64,000 bases of DNA, taken from assembly GCF_019834675.1 (NCBI RefSeq), contig NZ_JABUBU010000004.1:1-64000 (forward strand), read 5' to 3'. Position numbers and translations under genes: made by a program. Origin of the DNA: Rhodococcoides corynebacterioides. GTDB taxonomy: Bacteria; Actinomycetota; Actinomycetes; Mycobacteriales; Mycobacteriaceae. Below are positions 36,427-43,180 of this stretch, one piece after another (within the stretch, counting starts at the first letter, position 1; each line of letters starts with the position of its first letter). The notes below the pieces were generated by a model that saw only the letters and a list, made by a program, of their open reading frames with translations, was not told where the DNA came from and ran no database searches.

Positions 36427-38034
36427 TCACCGTCCCACGATCGCGCCGAGCCGGGACACGAGCCGCTGCACGGGGGAACCGGCGCGCTCGGCGAGCGCCA
36501 GCCGGGCCGCGCTGCGACCGGACGCCCCGGAGACGCCGCCGCCCGGGTGGGTCGAGGCCCCGGTGAGGAAGAAGGACGGCGCACCCGGCACCGTCATCCC
36601 GGCCAGCGCGGGCATCGGACGCCACATCATCATCTGGTGCAGCGACATCTCGACGTGCATGACGTTGCCGCCGATCAAGCCCAGTTCCTGCTCGAGGTCC
36701 CACGGCGACTGGGTGTGCCGACGCAGGACCGTGTCGGCGAACCCCGGGGCGTAGCGGTCGACCTCGGCCACGATGCGGTCGCCTTCGAGTTCCGCGACCT
36801 CCGGCGATCCCCCGCGCCACGAGCGTCCGTCGGCCAGGCGGTAGGGGTGCCACTGCGACCACAGCGACACCTGGTGCTCGCCGGGCGCCGCGATGGACGG
36901 ATCCACCGCGCTGAAGCTCATGGCCAGCACCACCGGCGCCGGCGGCAGGTCGCCCGCCGAGGCGGCGCCGTGCGCGCGGCGCAGCTGGGCGCGGTCGTGC
37001 ACCAGCAACTGCAGGCCCTGCGACGAGTCCGCGACGTCGGTGTTCGGGTACTGCGGCAACGCGGAGGTCGAGGCCCGGACCACCATGCCGATGCCCGGGC
37101 CCACGTCGATCTGACGACGCCACGAGTCGGTGGTCGCGGTGTCGAATCCGCCCGCGTCGAGCAGATCGAGGGTCGTGAGGACGTGGCATCCGGCGATCAC
37201 CGTGCGCGCTCGCACCTCCTCGCCGCTCGCGGTGCGGACCGACCATCCCTCGCCTCGCCGACTCACCGAGGTGACCGCGTCGCCGAGGGTGACGGTGCCG
37301 CCGTCGGCCTCGATCTTGGTGGCGAGGGCGACGGAGAGCGCGCCGCTGCCGCCGACCGCACGACCGGGCGGAGTGGTGTGCATCAGCGTGTTGAACGCGA
37401 CCATCGGTGCGGTGCCCGGTTCGGACATCGGCGGACCGGACTGCGCGCCGAACCACGCGAGCGCGGCCTTGAGTCGCTCGCTGTCGAACCAGCGGTCGAG
37501 CAGTGCGTCGCCGGACGCGAGGAACTCGCGCGACAGGGCCGCGGCCCCGTCCGACGCGTCCATGCCCCAGAACGAGGAGAAGAACGCGCGCCCGGTGGGC
37601 GGTGCGCCGAACGAGCGCATGACCCGGGCGCTGCGCGGTCCCCACACATCGACGAACCGTCGGTACGCGTCCGCGTCCCGACGTCCGCACGCGGCCTCGA
37701 TCGAGGCGCACGTGGCGTCCAGATCGACGGAGAAGACGATGCCCGGCTCGTCCGTGCCGGGCGGCGGGGGAGCGAAGGCCCAGGGGTCGCAGTCCAGGTA
37801 GCGCAGGCCGTGATCGGCCAGGCGGAGCTCCTCGATGATCCCGGTCTGCCGCACCATGATGTGCGCGGACGACCCGCGGTCGACCTTGTGTCCCGGGAAG
37901 CGCTCGACGGTGGAGGCCGCGCCACCGACGACGGTGTCGCGTTCGAGGACGCGGACCGACCAGCCGGCGTCGGTCAGGTAGGCGGCGGAGACGAGAGCGT
38001 TGTGTCCCGAACCGATGACGGCGGCGTCGATCAC
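36427..38034 (-). CDS. CrtO-like carotenoid ketolase / phytoene desaturase-family protein
   Basis: 535-residue FAD-binding protein. The N-terminal motif is AVIGSGHNALVSAAYL with acidic LERDTVVGGAAST, characteristic of the CrtO branch (GHN in place of GLSG), and the C-terminal HPGGGVSGASGRSAAR block is typical. CrtO enzymes are beta-carotene/gamma-carotene 4-ketolases; other family members are uncharacterised oxidoreductases, so the exact reaction is inferred from context. The GTG at 38034 overlaps the upstream GNAT stop as GTGA. The longer frame to 38538 lies within the GNAT gene and is rejected. Confidence 0.85.
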   Translation of the reverse strand: MIDAAVIGSGHNALVSAAYLTDAGWSVRVLERDTVVGGAASTVERFPGHKVDRGSSAHIMVRQTGIIEELRLADHGLRYLDCDPWAFAPPPPGTDEPGIVFSVDLDATCASIEAACGRRDADAYRRFVDVWGPRSARVMRSFGAPPTGRAFFSSFWGMDASDGAAALSREFLASGDALLDRWFDSERLKAALAWFGAQSGPPMSEPGTAPMVAFNTLMHTTPPGRAVGGSGALSVALATKIEADGGTVTLGDAVTSVSRRGEGWSVRTASGEEVRARTVIAGCHVLTTLDLLDAGGFDTATTDSWRRQIDVGPGIGMVVRASTSALPQYPNTDVADSSQGLQLLVHDRAQLRRAHGAASAGDLPPAPVVLAMSFSAVDPSIAAPGEHQVSLWSQWHPYRLADGRSWRGGSPEVAELEGDRIVAEVDRYAPGFADTVLRRHTQSPWDLEQELGLIGGNVMHVEMSLHQMMMWRPMPALAGMTVPGAPSFFLTGASTHPGGGVSGASGRSAARLALAERAGSPVQRLVSRLGAIVGR

Positions 38035-38681
38035 GTGGTCGGCTCCTCGGTAATGGTGGCCGCGGGCGTCGCCGCGGTCGGATGGTGGACGTCGGGCTCG
38101 CCGACGTCCAGGGGAAGGTCGCGCCCGAGGACGGCGAACGGTCGGGAATCGCCCGCGAACCGGAAGTGACGGAGCACGTCGACGAATCCGGCGCGTCGGT
38201 AGAGGCGCCACGCTCGATTGTCCTCGGCGTGGACCTCGGGGGTGGACAGCAGCACCCGCTGCTCGCTCCGGTCGGCCAGCAGCGCGGTGAGGAGTCGGCT
38301 CCCCACGCCGGCGCCCTGGACGTGCGGTGCGACGTGCAGCTCGGTGAGCTCGACGTAGTCCGCGAGAACCGATTCCGCACGGCCCGGACTCCACCCGGCC
38401 CGGCGCATGCCGTCGCGCACCTGGCGGTGCCACCACTGACCGTGGTCGCCGCGATAGCAGTACGCGATGCCCACCACGCAGTCGTCCCGCAGGGCGCACA
38501 CCGCGCGCCAGCCCGGACGCAGGATGTGTTCCGACCACATCGGGGCCCGGTGCAGGTCGGTGCCGGGCGGATAGCCCATCGCGTCGACGTACACCGCGAG
38601 CGCCTCCGTCAGCCGCGCACGCATCTGCTGCGGAGTGAGATCGAGCAGAGTGATGCCTCCGCTCCCGACGGAACCGGGCAC
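38031..38681 (-). CDS. GNAT N-acetyltransferase (Rv2170-like)
   Basis: 216-residue acetyltransferase. The acetyl-CoA site is HVAPHVQGAGVGSRLLTALL (Q/RxxGxG/A) and the C-terminal AWRLYRRAGFVDV is typical GNAT. Rv2170 in the same place is reported to acetylate metabolic enzymes (from memory); the substrate here is unknown. The frame is open to 39635, but TACCGT (38688-38693, minus strand) ends 6 nt before the GTG at 38681, giving a leaderless start that matches the Rv2170 N terminus. It heads the run into the carotenoid genes. Confidence 0.9.
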   Translation of the reverse strand: MPGSVGSGGITLLDLTPQQMRARLTEALAVYVDAMGYPPGTDLHRAPMWSEHILRPGWRAVCALRDDCVVGIAYCYRGDHGQWWHRQVRDGMRRAGWSPGRAESVLADYVELTELHVAPHVQGAGVGSRLLTALLADRSEQRVLLSTPEVHAEDNRAWRLYRRAGFVDVLRHFRFAGDSRPFAVLGRDLPLDVGEPDVHHPTAATPAATITEEPTT

Positions 38682-38732
38682 TCGATCACGGTACCCATCG
38701 CCCGACCCCTGGCGCGTCGGCGCGTGGGACGG

Positions 38733-38760
38733 TACTGTTCGATATCGAACACACGTTCGA
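38733..38760 (+). promoter_or_regulatory. LexA/SOS box with overlapping -10 box
   Basis: TCGAACACACGTTCGA (38745-38760) matches the Gram-positive/mycobacterial SOS box (CGAAC, four bases, GTTCG) with perfect symmetry in the arms. It overlaps a second palindrome, GTTCGATATCGAAC (38737-38750). TACTGT (38733-38738) is a -10 box whose start site would fall inside the SOS box, so LexA would block initiation rightward. The box is also about 65 bp upstream of the GNAT start, too far to repress that gene simply. Confidence 0.85.
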
Positions 38761-38773
38761 TGGAGGTCGTGCG

Positions 38774-38872
38774 ATGACGGGCCGGACGTGCGGGGCGGGG
38801 TTCGTGTCGGACCGGCGTGATCTTCTTCGCACGGGCGGCCGGGCGGAATCACCGCGCACGTCCCACCGTTGA
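38774..38872 (+). CDS. Possible 32-residue ORF directly after the SOS box
   Basis: ATG at 38774 with TGGAGG 8 nt upstream, followed by 32 codons (MTGRTCGAGFVSDRRD at the start) and TGA. It begins 13 bp after the SOS box and ends 85 bp before the likely HEPN start. The peptide is basic with one cysteine and resembles nothing I know. It could be a leader peptide controlling HEPN translation, a small SOS-induced peptide, or chance. It overlaps, in another frame, the N-terminal extension of the HEPN frame that starts at 38817. Confidence 0.35.
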   Translation: MTGRTCGAGFVSDRRDLLRTGGRAESPRTSHR

Positions 38873-38957
38873 ACAGGACGACGCGGACGACATACAAGCG
38901 ACAGACGAGCAGCAACCCGAGCAGGACAGCGGCCCGAGTGCACGAGGAGGTTCGACC

Positions 38958-39464
38958 ATGGTGAGAGGCTTCGCACCCAGCAGTACGCGGGCCGGCAGTA
39001 CTCGGGCCGGCACCCGGGCGAGCGCCGGGCACGGAACGGTGCTGACCTTCGGAGCTCCCTCGGCGCCCGCCGGTCCGCCGTCCCGCGCGACGGGGTTGCT
39101 CCGGCGTGCGGACGCTCTGCTCGCGAACGCGGCGAGCGCGCCGACGGCGGCGGATCGGTTCCTCGAGGCGTACGTGGCCGCCCTCCGGGGGGCCGGGGCG
39201 CTGCTCGACAGCGTCGACCCGACGCCGAAGCGCGGCACCCCGCGCAGCGCGTGGGTCCGGATGCAGACCGCCGCGCCCGACTTCGCCGACTGGGCGGCGT
39301 ACTTCTCGGGCTACTCCGCGGTGCGGGCCGCCATCGAGGCCGGGTCCGCCGACCGTCTCGACGCGGCGGAGTCCGACGAGTTCTACACGCAGGTCGGACG
39401 CTTTCTGAACCGGGTCGAGGACCGTCTGCGGGCGCCGTCCGAGGCGGTCCCGCAGTCCGCGTGA
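38958..39464 (+). CDS. SAV_6107-type HEPN domain protein, probably SOS-regulated
   Basis: 168-residue protein with a low-complexity Ser/Arg/Ala N terminus (about 1-40) and an all-helical SAV_6107-like HEPN domain (about 45-160: LLRRADALLANAASAP, RFLEAYVAALRGAGALL, DWAAYFSGYSAVRAA). HEPN proteins often act as ribonucleases or nucleotide-binding factors in stress and conflict systems; this family lacks a clear RxxxxH nuclease motif here. The ATG at 38958 has GAGGAGG 9 nt upstream; an in-frame GTG at 38817 would add 47 disordered residues. The transcript should start in the SOS box 200 bp upstream. Confidence 0.82.
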   Translation: MVRGFAPSSTRAGSTRAGTRASAGHGTVLTFGAPSAPAGPPSRATGLLRRADALLANAASAPTAADRFLEAYVAALRGAGALLDSVDPTPKRGTPRSAWVRMQTAAPDFADWAAYFSGYSAVRAAIEAGSADRLDAAESDEFYTQVGRFLNRVEDRLRAPSEAVPQSA

Positions 39465-39628
39465 GGACCGGGTCCACCACGCCGCCCGATTTTTCCGCAT
39501 ACTGGTGTGGCAGCGAGGTGGTACGCCACCGAATCTGCTCGTATCATCGTCAGCAGGTGGCCGGACCGATCGGCCGCCTCTCACTTCTGGCCGGGAGTGA
39601 GAGCCCATCCAGTGCCGGGGGAGGTACC

Positions 39629-40084
39629 GTGCCACTCTCCGAGCACGAGCAGCGCATGCTCGATCAGATCGAGAGCGCTCTCTATGCCGAGGACCCCAAG
39701 TTCGCGTCCACCGTGCGCGGCGGACGTATTCGTGCCGCGTCGACTCGTCGCCGCTTCCAAGCCATCGCGCTCTTCGTCGTCGGCCTCGTGCTGCTGATCG
39801 CCGGTGTCGCGTTGCCGTTCAAACCCGGTGGGTTCCCCATCATCAGCCTGGTCGGGTTCGCCGTGATGTTCGGCGCCGGCGTCCTCCTGCTCGTCCGGAA
39901 ACCCGGTGCGGCGGCGGCGGCCGAGTCGGACGGCGGCGAGGGAGATGCTCCCGCGCCTCCGACCTCCGGGGCACGTCGTCCCGGCCCCACTGCGCGCGGC
40001 GGTTCGGGTCAGCGTGGCGCCAAGCGCCCCGGATTCTCGGCCCGGATGGAAGAGCGTTTCCGCCGCCGCTTCGATCAGGGCTGA
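39629..40084 (+). CDS. DUF3040 membrane protein (Rv2169c-like)
   Basis: 151-residue protein of the DUF3040 family. The conserved cytosolic start is PLSEHEQRMLDQIE, then two adjacent hydrophobic helices (about 45-90) and a basic, Gly/Arg-rich tail. It is found upstream of mraZ across actinobacteria, which suggests a link to division, though the function is unknown. The GTG at 39629 follows GGGGGAGG; the frame is open upstream but the conserved family start is here. A strong terminator follows the gene, so it is not part of the dcw transcript. Confidence 0.9.
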   Translation: MPLSEHEQRMLDQIESALYAEDPKFASTVRGGRIRAASTRRRFQAIALFVVGLVLLIAGVALPFKPGGFPIISLVGFAVMFGAGVLLLVRKPGAAAAAESDGGEGDAPAPPTSGARRPGPTARGGSGQRGAKRPGFSARMEERFRRRFDQG

Positions 40085-40124
40085 CCGACACGGGTCGGCG
40101 TCAGCGCCGACTCCCTGATCTCCA

Positions 40125-40172
40125 CGCCGAATGCGGCGCCTCGTCACGAGGCGCCGCATTCGGCGTTTTCGT
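40125..40172 (+). terminator. Perfect 20-bp hairpin terminator upstream of dcw cluster
   Basis: Arms at 40125-40144 and 40146-40165 are exact reverse complements (20 bp, one central base) and are followed by TTTTCG. This is the strongest intrinsic terminator in the window and insulates the dcw promoter from the DUF3040 gene. Confidence 0.9.
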
Positions 40173-40200
40173 GCGTGCCCGCCACCGCACTGCTGTCCAC

Positions 40201-40305
40201 CGAGGCTCGAGGGTGCGAGTTTTGCTACGGGATCCGGGGCACATCCGCGGATCCGCCGTGTCGAGGCGGATCGTGTGGCAGAACTCGCGCGGGTGTCGGG
40301 CCTCG
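40201..40305. repeat. Nested imperfect inverted repeat
   Basis: Outer arms CGAGGC/GCCTCG (40201-40206, 40300-40305), inner arms at 40215-40228 and 40275-40288 (14 bp, two differences), and central GGATCCGCC/GGCGGATC segments build a symmetric structure of about 105 bp. It is inside the 619-bp gene-free stretch 40085-40703. It could be a small non-autonomous mobile element, a protein-binding dyad or a structured RNA. The remaining 40306-40620 holds only weak open frames. Confidence 0.55.
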
Positions 40306-40624
40306 GTGTCCTCGACCCGCTGATTCGCCGGGATTTCAGTCGGAGCGATCGAGGTGCGGGCACCGAGCCCGACGGCGCCTTCCGGTATGGGTGTCGGCCC
40401 AGCTGCGCCACCCCACGACGCCCCACCGGAGCCGGCGAACGTCGTCCGGGCCCCCACTTTCCTCCACGCCCGCACGGAAAAGCGACTCGAGCTGCGCTGT
40501 TCGTCTGTCGAAGCAGCGTCGCGGAACCGGGTCCTGCCGTCCGGTCTCGTCGTCACCCCCGAGAACTCACCGCGGCGGAACTGCACTTTCGATGACACGT
40601 CACTACTCCGGGGGGAGGAAGTGA

Positions 40625-40654
40625 TTGAAAGTGGGGGAAAGTGGGGTAATGTGG
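40625..40654 (+). promoter_or_regulatory. dcw promoter with MraZ-type direct repeats
   Basis: TTGAAA (40625-40630) and TAATGT (40647-40652) with a 16-bp spacer form a good promoter. Three direct repeats with 10-bp period, AAAGTGGGGG (40628), AAAGTGGGGT (40638) and AATGTGG (40648), cover the spacer and -10 box. Tandem GTGG/TGGG repeats at one-turn spacing are the known MraZ operator, so autorepression by MraZ is likely. A reverse-orientation AAAGTGGGGG copy lies at 40451-40460. Confidence 0.8.
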
Positions 40655-40703
40655 CCGTCAGCGGAGAGAGCAAGCCGCGACGGACAGGAGCGGGAGGTGC
40701 CGG

Positions 40704-41135
40704 GTGTTCCTCGGTACCTACACGCCCAAGCTCGACGACAAGTTCCGGCTGACGTTGCCGGCGAAGTTCCGAGACGAGTTGGCAGGAGGGGTGATGGTGA
40801 GCAAAGGGCAGGACCACAGCCTGGCCATCTACCCCCGTGCCGTCTTCGCGGAACGGGCGGAACGGTTGGCGGCCGCATCGCGGTCCAATCCGCGGGCCCG
40901 TGCCTACATCCGGAACCTGGCGGCGGGAACGGACGAGCAGCACCCCGACGGGCAGGGCCGGATCACCATCGGCGCCGCCCACCGCGAGTACGCGAACCTG
41001 TCGAAGGACTGCGTCGTCATCGGCTCGATGGACTATCTCGAACTCTGGGACGCCTCGTCCTGGGAGACCTACTCCCGGGAGCACGAAGAAGATTTCTCGC
41101 AAGCTGTGGACGAATCGCTCGAAGGAATGTTGTAG
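40704..41135 (+). CDS. mraZ: Transcriptional regulator MraZ
   Basis: 143-residue AbrB/SpoVT-fold regulator, first gene of the dcw cluster. It contains two repeats of the family motif: [13 protein letters not shown] near the N terminus and [14 protein letters not shown] in the second half. It forms ring-shaped oligomers that bind direct repeats in its own promoter, here visible about 50 bp upstream. The start is GTG with GCGGGAGG upstream. The next gene, rsmH, follows after 219 bp holding the mraW-type leader. Confidence 0.97.
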   Translation: MFLGTYTPKLDDKFRLTLPAKFRDELAGGVMVSKGQDHSLAIYPRAVFAERAERLAAASRSNPRARAYIRNLAAGTDEQHPDGQGRITIGAAHREYANLSKDCVVIGSMDYLELWDASSWETYSREHEEDFSQAVDESLEGML

Positions 41136-41179
41136 CCGACCGAGGCCGCGGCGAGTGCCGCGTGGCCTCTGCCCGAACC

Positions 41180-41275
41180 GGACCTTGACGTACTTCCCCG
41201 ACGCCAAGTGCCGGACCAGGACCCTGACGTACTTCCCCGACGCCAGGTGCCTGAATCGGACAGGGACCTCGCGCG
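41180..41275 (+). ncRNA. Candidate mraW RNA motif with duplicated 39-bp unit
   Basis: Two tandem 39-bp copies (41181-41219 and 41220-41258) share TGACGTACTTCCCCGACGCC. After the second, AGGTGCCTG and CAGGGACCT form a hairpin with a 7-nt loop and one mismatch. The same block (TACTTCCCC-ACGCCAGGT then TCGGA and GGGACCT) occurs in the over-annotated N terminus of M. tuberculosis RsmH. From memory this is the actinobacterial mraW RNA, a proposed cis-regulator of rsmH and peptidoglycan genes. A duplicated core is unusual. Confidence 0.6.
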
Positions 41276-41354
41276 CATTCGCCCTCCACGGACGGCGAGA
41301 CCGACCGCAACCGACACGACTGCAGACCACGGCGAGACACGGCGGGAGAGCGAG

Positions 41355-42350
41355 ATGGCGGAGCAGCAGGGGTCCCCGTCCCCCTTCTCTCACGTTCCCG
41401 TCCGGCTGCACCGCGCCGACGATCTGCTCGGTCCCGCCTTCGACGCCGTCGAGGGCCGCGACCCCGTCTACCTCGACGCCACTCTCGGCCTCGGTGGACA
41501 CGCCGAACACTTCCTCACCACCTACCCACGACTGCGCCTGATCGGCCTCGATCGCGACACCGACGCGCTCGCGATGGCCGGTGAGCGGCTCGCCCGCTTC
41601 GGTGAGCGGGTGGTTCTGGTGCACACGACGTACGACGGCATCGAGAACGCACTGGACCGCGCCGAGCTGGGGCACGTCGGCAGCGTCGACGGCATTCTGT
41701 TCGACCTCGGTGTGTCGTCGATGCAGCTCGACTCCGCGGATCGCGGGTTCGCCTACTCGGTCGACGCGCCGCTCGACATGCGCATGGATCCGACGACGGG
41801 TCGGACCGCTGCCGACATCCTCAACACCGCCACCCACGGTGAGATCGCCCGCATCCTCAGCACGTACGGCGAGGAACGGTTCGCCGGCCGCATCGCCTCC
41901 GCCATCGTCCGGCGTCGCGAGCAGGTGCCGTGGACCACCAGCGGGCCTCTGGTCGAACTGCTCTACGACAGCATCCCCGCGGCCACTCGACGCACCGGCG
42001 GGCACCCGGCCAAGCGCACGTTCCAGGCGCTGCGAGTCGCCGTCAACGCCGAACTCGACTCGCTGCGCGACGCCATCGCGCCGGCACTGACCTCGCTCGC
42101 GGTGGGCGGACGCATCGTCTTCATGTCCTACCAATCGCTCGAGGACCGGGTGGTCAAGCAGGAGCTGACGCCGCTGACGCGGTCGACCACTCCCGAGGGT
42201 CTGCCCATGGAACTGCCCGGGAGCGGGCCGGAGTTCCGGTTGCTCACCCGCGGCGCGGAGAAGGCGCCGCAGTCCGAGATCGACGACAACCCCAGGGCGG
42301 CACCGGTGCGACTGCGTGCTGCCGAGCGCATCTCGAGGAGGTCGTCATGA
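41355..42350 (+). CDS. rsmH: 16S rRNA (cytosine-1402-N4) methyltransferase
   Basis: 331-residue SAM-dependent methyltransferase modifying C1402 of 16S rRNA. Motif I is [13 protein letters not shown], with [14 protein letters not shown] and the C-terminal [12 protein letters not shown] block. The ATG at 41355 has GGGAGAGCGAG upstream; the frame is open to 41208, but that would translate the conserved leader element, an error made in some mycobacterial annotations. The stop overlaps the ftsL-like start as ATGA. Confidence 0.97.
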   Translation: MAEQQGSPSPFSHVPVRLHRADDLLGPAFDAVEGRDPVYLDATLGLGGHAEHFLTTYPRLRLIGLDRDTDALAMAGERLARFGERVVLVHTTYDGIENALDRAELGHVGSVDGILFDLGVSSMQLDSADRGFAYSVDAPLDMRMDPTTGRTAADILNTATHGEIARILSTYGEERFAGRIASAIVRRREQVPWTTSGPLVELLYDSIPAATRRTGGHPAKRTFQALRVAVNAELDSLRDAIAPALTSLAVGGRIVFMSYQSLEDRVVKQELTPLTRSTTPEGLPMELPGSGPEFRLLTRGAEKAPQSEIDDNPRAAPVRLRAAERISRRSS

Positions 42351-43180
42351 GCGCATCCGTGGACGCGCCCACCGGAACCCGACGAGCGGGCGGAGTGGTC
42401 GACACCGTCGCGCCGGTCCGCGTGCCCGCCCGCACTGGGGCGGCCCGACGTGCCTACGAGAAGCGTCAGCGACGTGCGCGGGCACTGGACGTCGACACCA
42501 CGACGCGTGACCGTCGTACCGTCGCCGCCCGCGTTCCCTTCGTCGCGGCCGTCATCGGTCTGTTGGCGATCGGTCTCGCCTGCACCTTGTTGCTCAGCAC
42601 CCGCGCCGCGGAGGAGTCCTACCAGCTCAGCGACGCACGAGCCGAGAACCAGCGGCTCAGCGAACAGGCTGCGGCACTGCAGCGCGACGTCGAACTCGCC
42701 GCCTCGGCGCCCGAACTCGCGCGACGTGCCGCCGAGCTGGGCATGATCCCCACCAAGGACGTGCCCCGGTTGGTCGTGCAGCCCGACGGCGTCGTTCAGG
42801 TCGTCGGAACCCCGGCGCCGGCCGCGGGGCCGCCCGCCCCGGCGTTCTCGGCGCCGGCGGCGTCGCCCGGTCGCGCCGGTGTCACCCCGGCCCGCCCCGG
42901 CGCGGCTGCCGCCCCGGGGGCGACGTCGAGCGAGGCACTGACCCCGATGAACCGCGGCGCAGCCCCCACCACCGGTGCGCCCGGGACCGCCACGGCGGCA
43001 CCCCCGGCGAGCCCGGCTCCCGCCGATTCGGCCCCGGCGAACCCGGCCCCGGCGAGCCCGGCACCGGCGAGCCCCGCACCCGCGGCACCCGCTCCTCCCG
43101 CGCAACAGAACTCCGCACCGTCCGGGCCGGTCGACGAACAGCCCGTTCCCGTGGCACCGCCGACCGGAGGCACGCAGTGA
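42347..43180 (+). CDS. FtsL-like division protein with Pro/Ala-rich tail (Rv2164c-like)
   Basis: 277-residue bitopic membrane protein in the ftsL position. A basic N-terminal region (about 1-60), one transmembrane helix (about 64-84) and a periplasmic coiled coil (about 88-130, [20 protein letters not shown]) are followed by a long Pro/Ala-rich tail with repeats of the PASPAPA type. The helix and coiled-coil layout is that of FtsL, which bridges FtsQ/FtsB to FtsI/FtsW. The ATG overlaps rsmH and the stop overlaps pbpB (GTGA). The tail is probably cell-wall spanning and is variable. Confidence 0.88.
   Translation: MSASVDAPTGTRRAGGVVDTVAPVRVPARTGAARRAYEKRQRRARALDVDTTTRDRRTVAARVPFVAAVIGLLAIGLACTLLLSTRAAEESYQLSDARAENQRLSEQAAALQRDVELAASAPELARRAAELGMIPTKDVPRLVVQPDGVVQVVGTPAPAAGPPAPAFSAPAASPGRAGVTPARPGAAAAPGATSSEALTPMNRGAAPTTGAPGTATAAPPASPAPADSAPANPAPASPAPASPAPAAPAPPAQQNSAPSGPVDEQPVPVAPPTGGTQ

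Noticed and set aside
38745..38760. SOS box as regulator of the GNAT gene
   Set aside because: The GNAT -10 box is about 50 bp away on the other strand and the gene is leaderless from it; the rightward promoter fits the box position better.
40175..40624. 149-codon ORF upstream of mraZ
   Set aside because: It crosses the nested palindrome and reaches the dcw promoter; Ser/Arg/Pro-rich with no recognisable fold.
41208..41354. Upstream extension of RsmH to 41208
   Set aside because: It would translate the leader element; the ATG at 41355 has a ribosome site and gives the family length.
40837..41541. Frame reading YFPDA twice in the rsmH leader
   Set aside because: It overlaps mraZ and rsmH out of frame. 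Conservation with M. tuberculosis is better explained by an RNA element, although a conserved leader peptide is not fully excluded.
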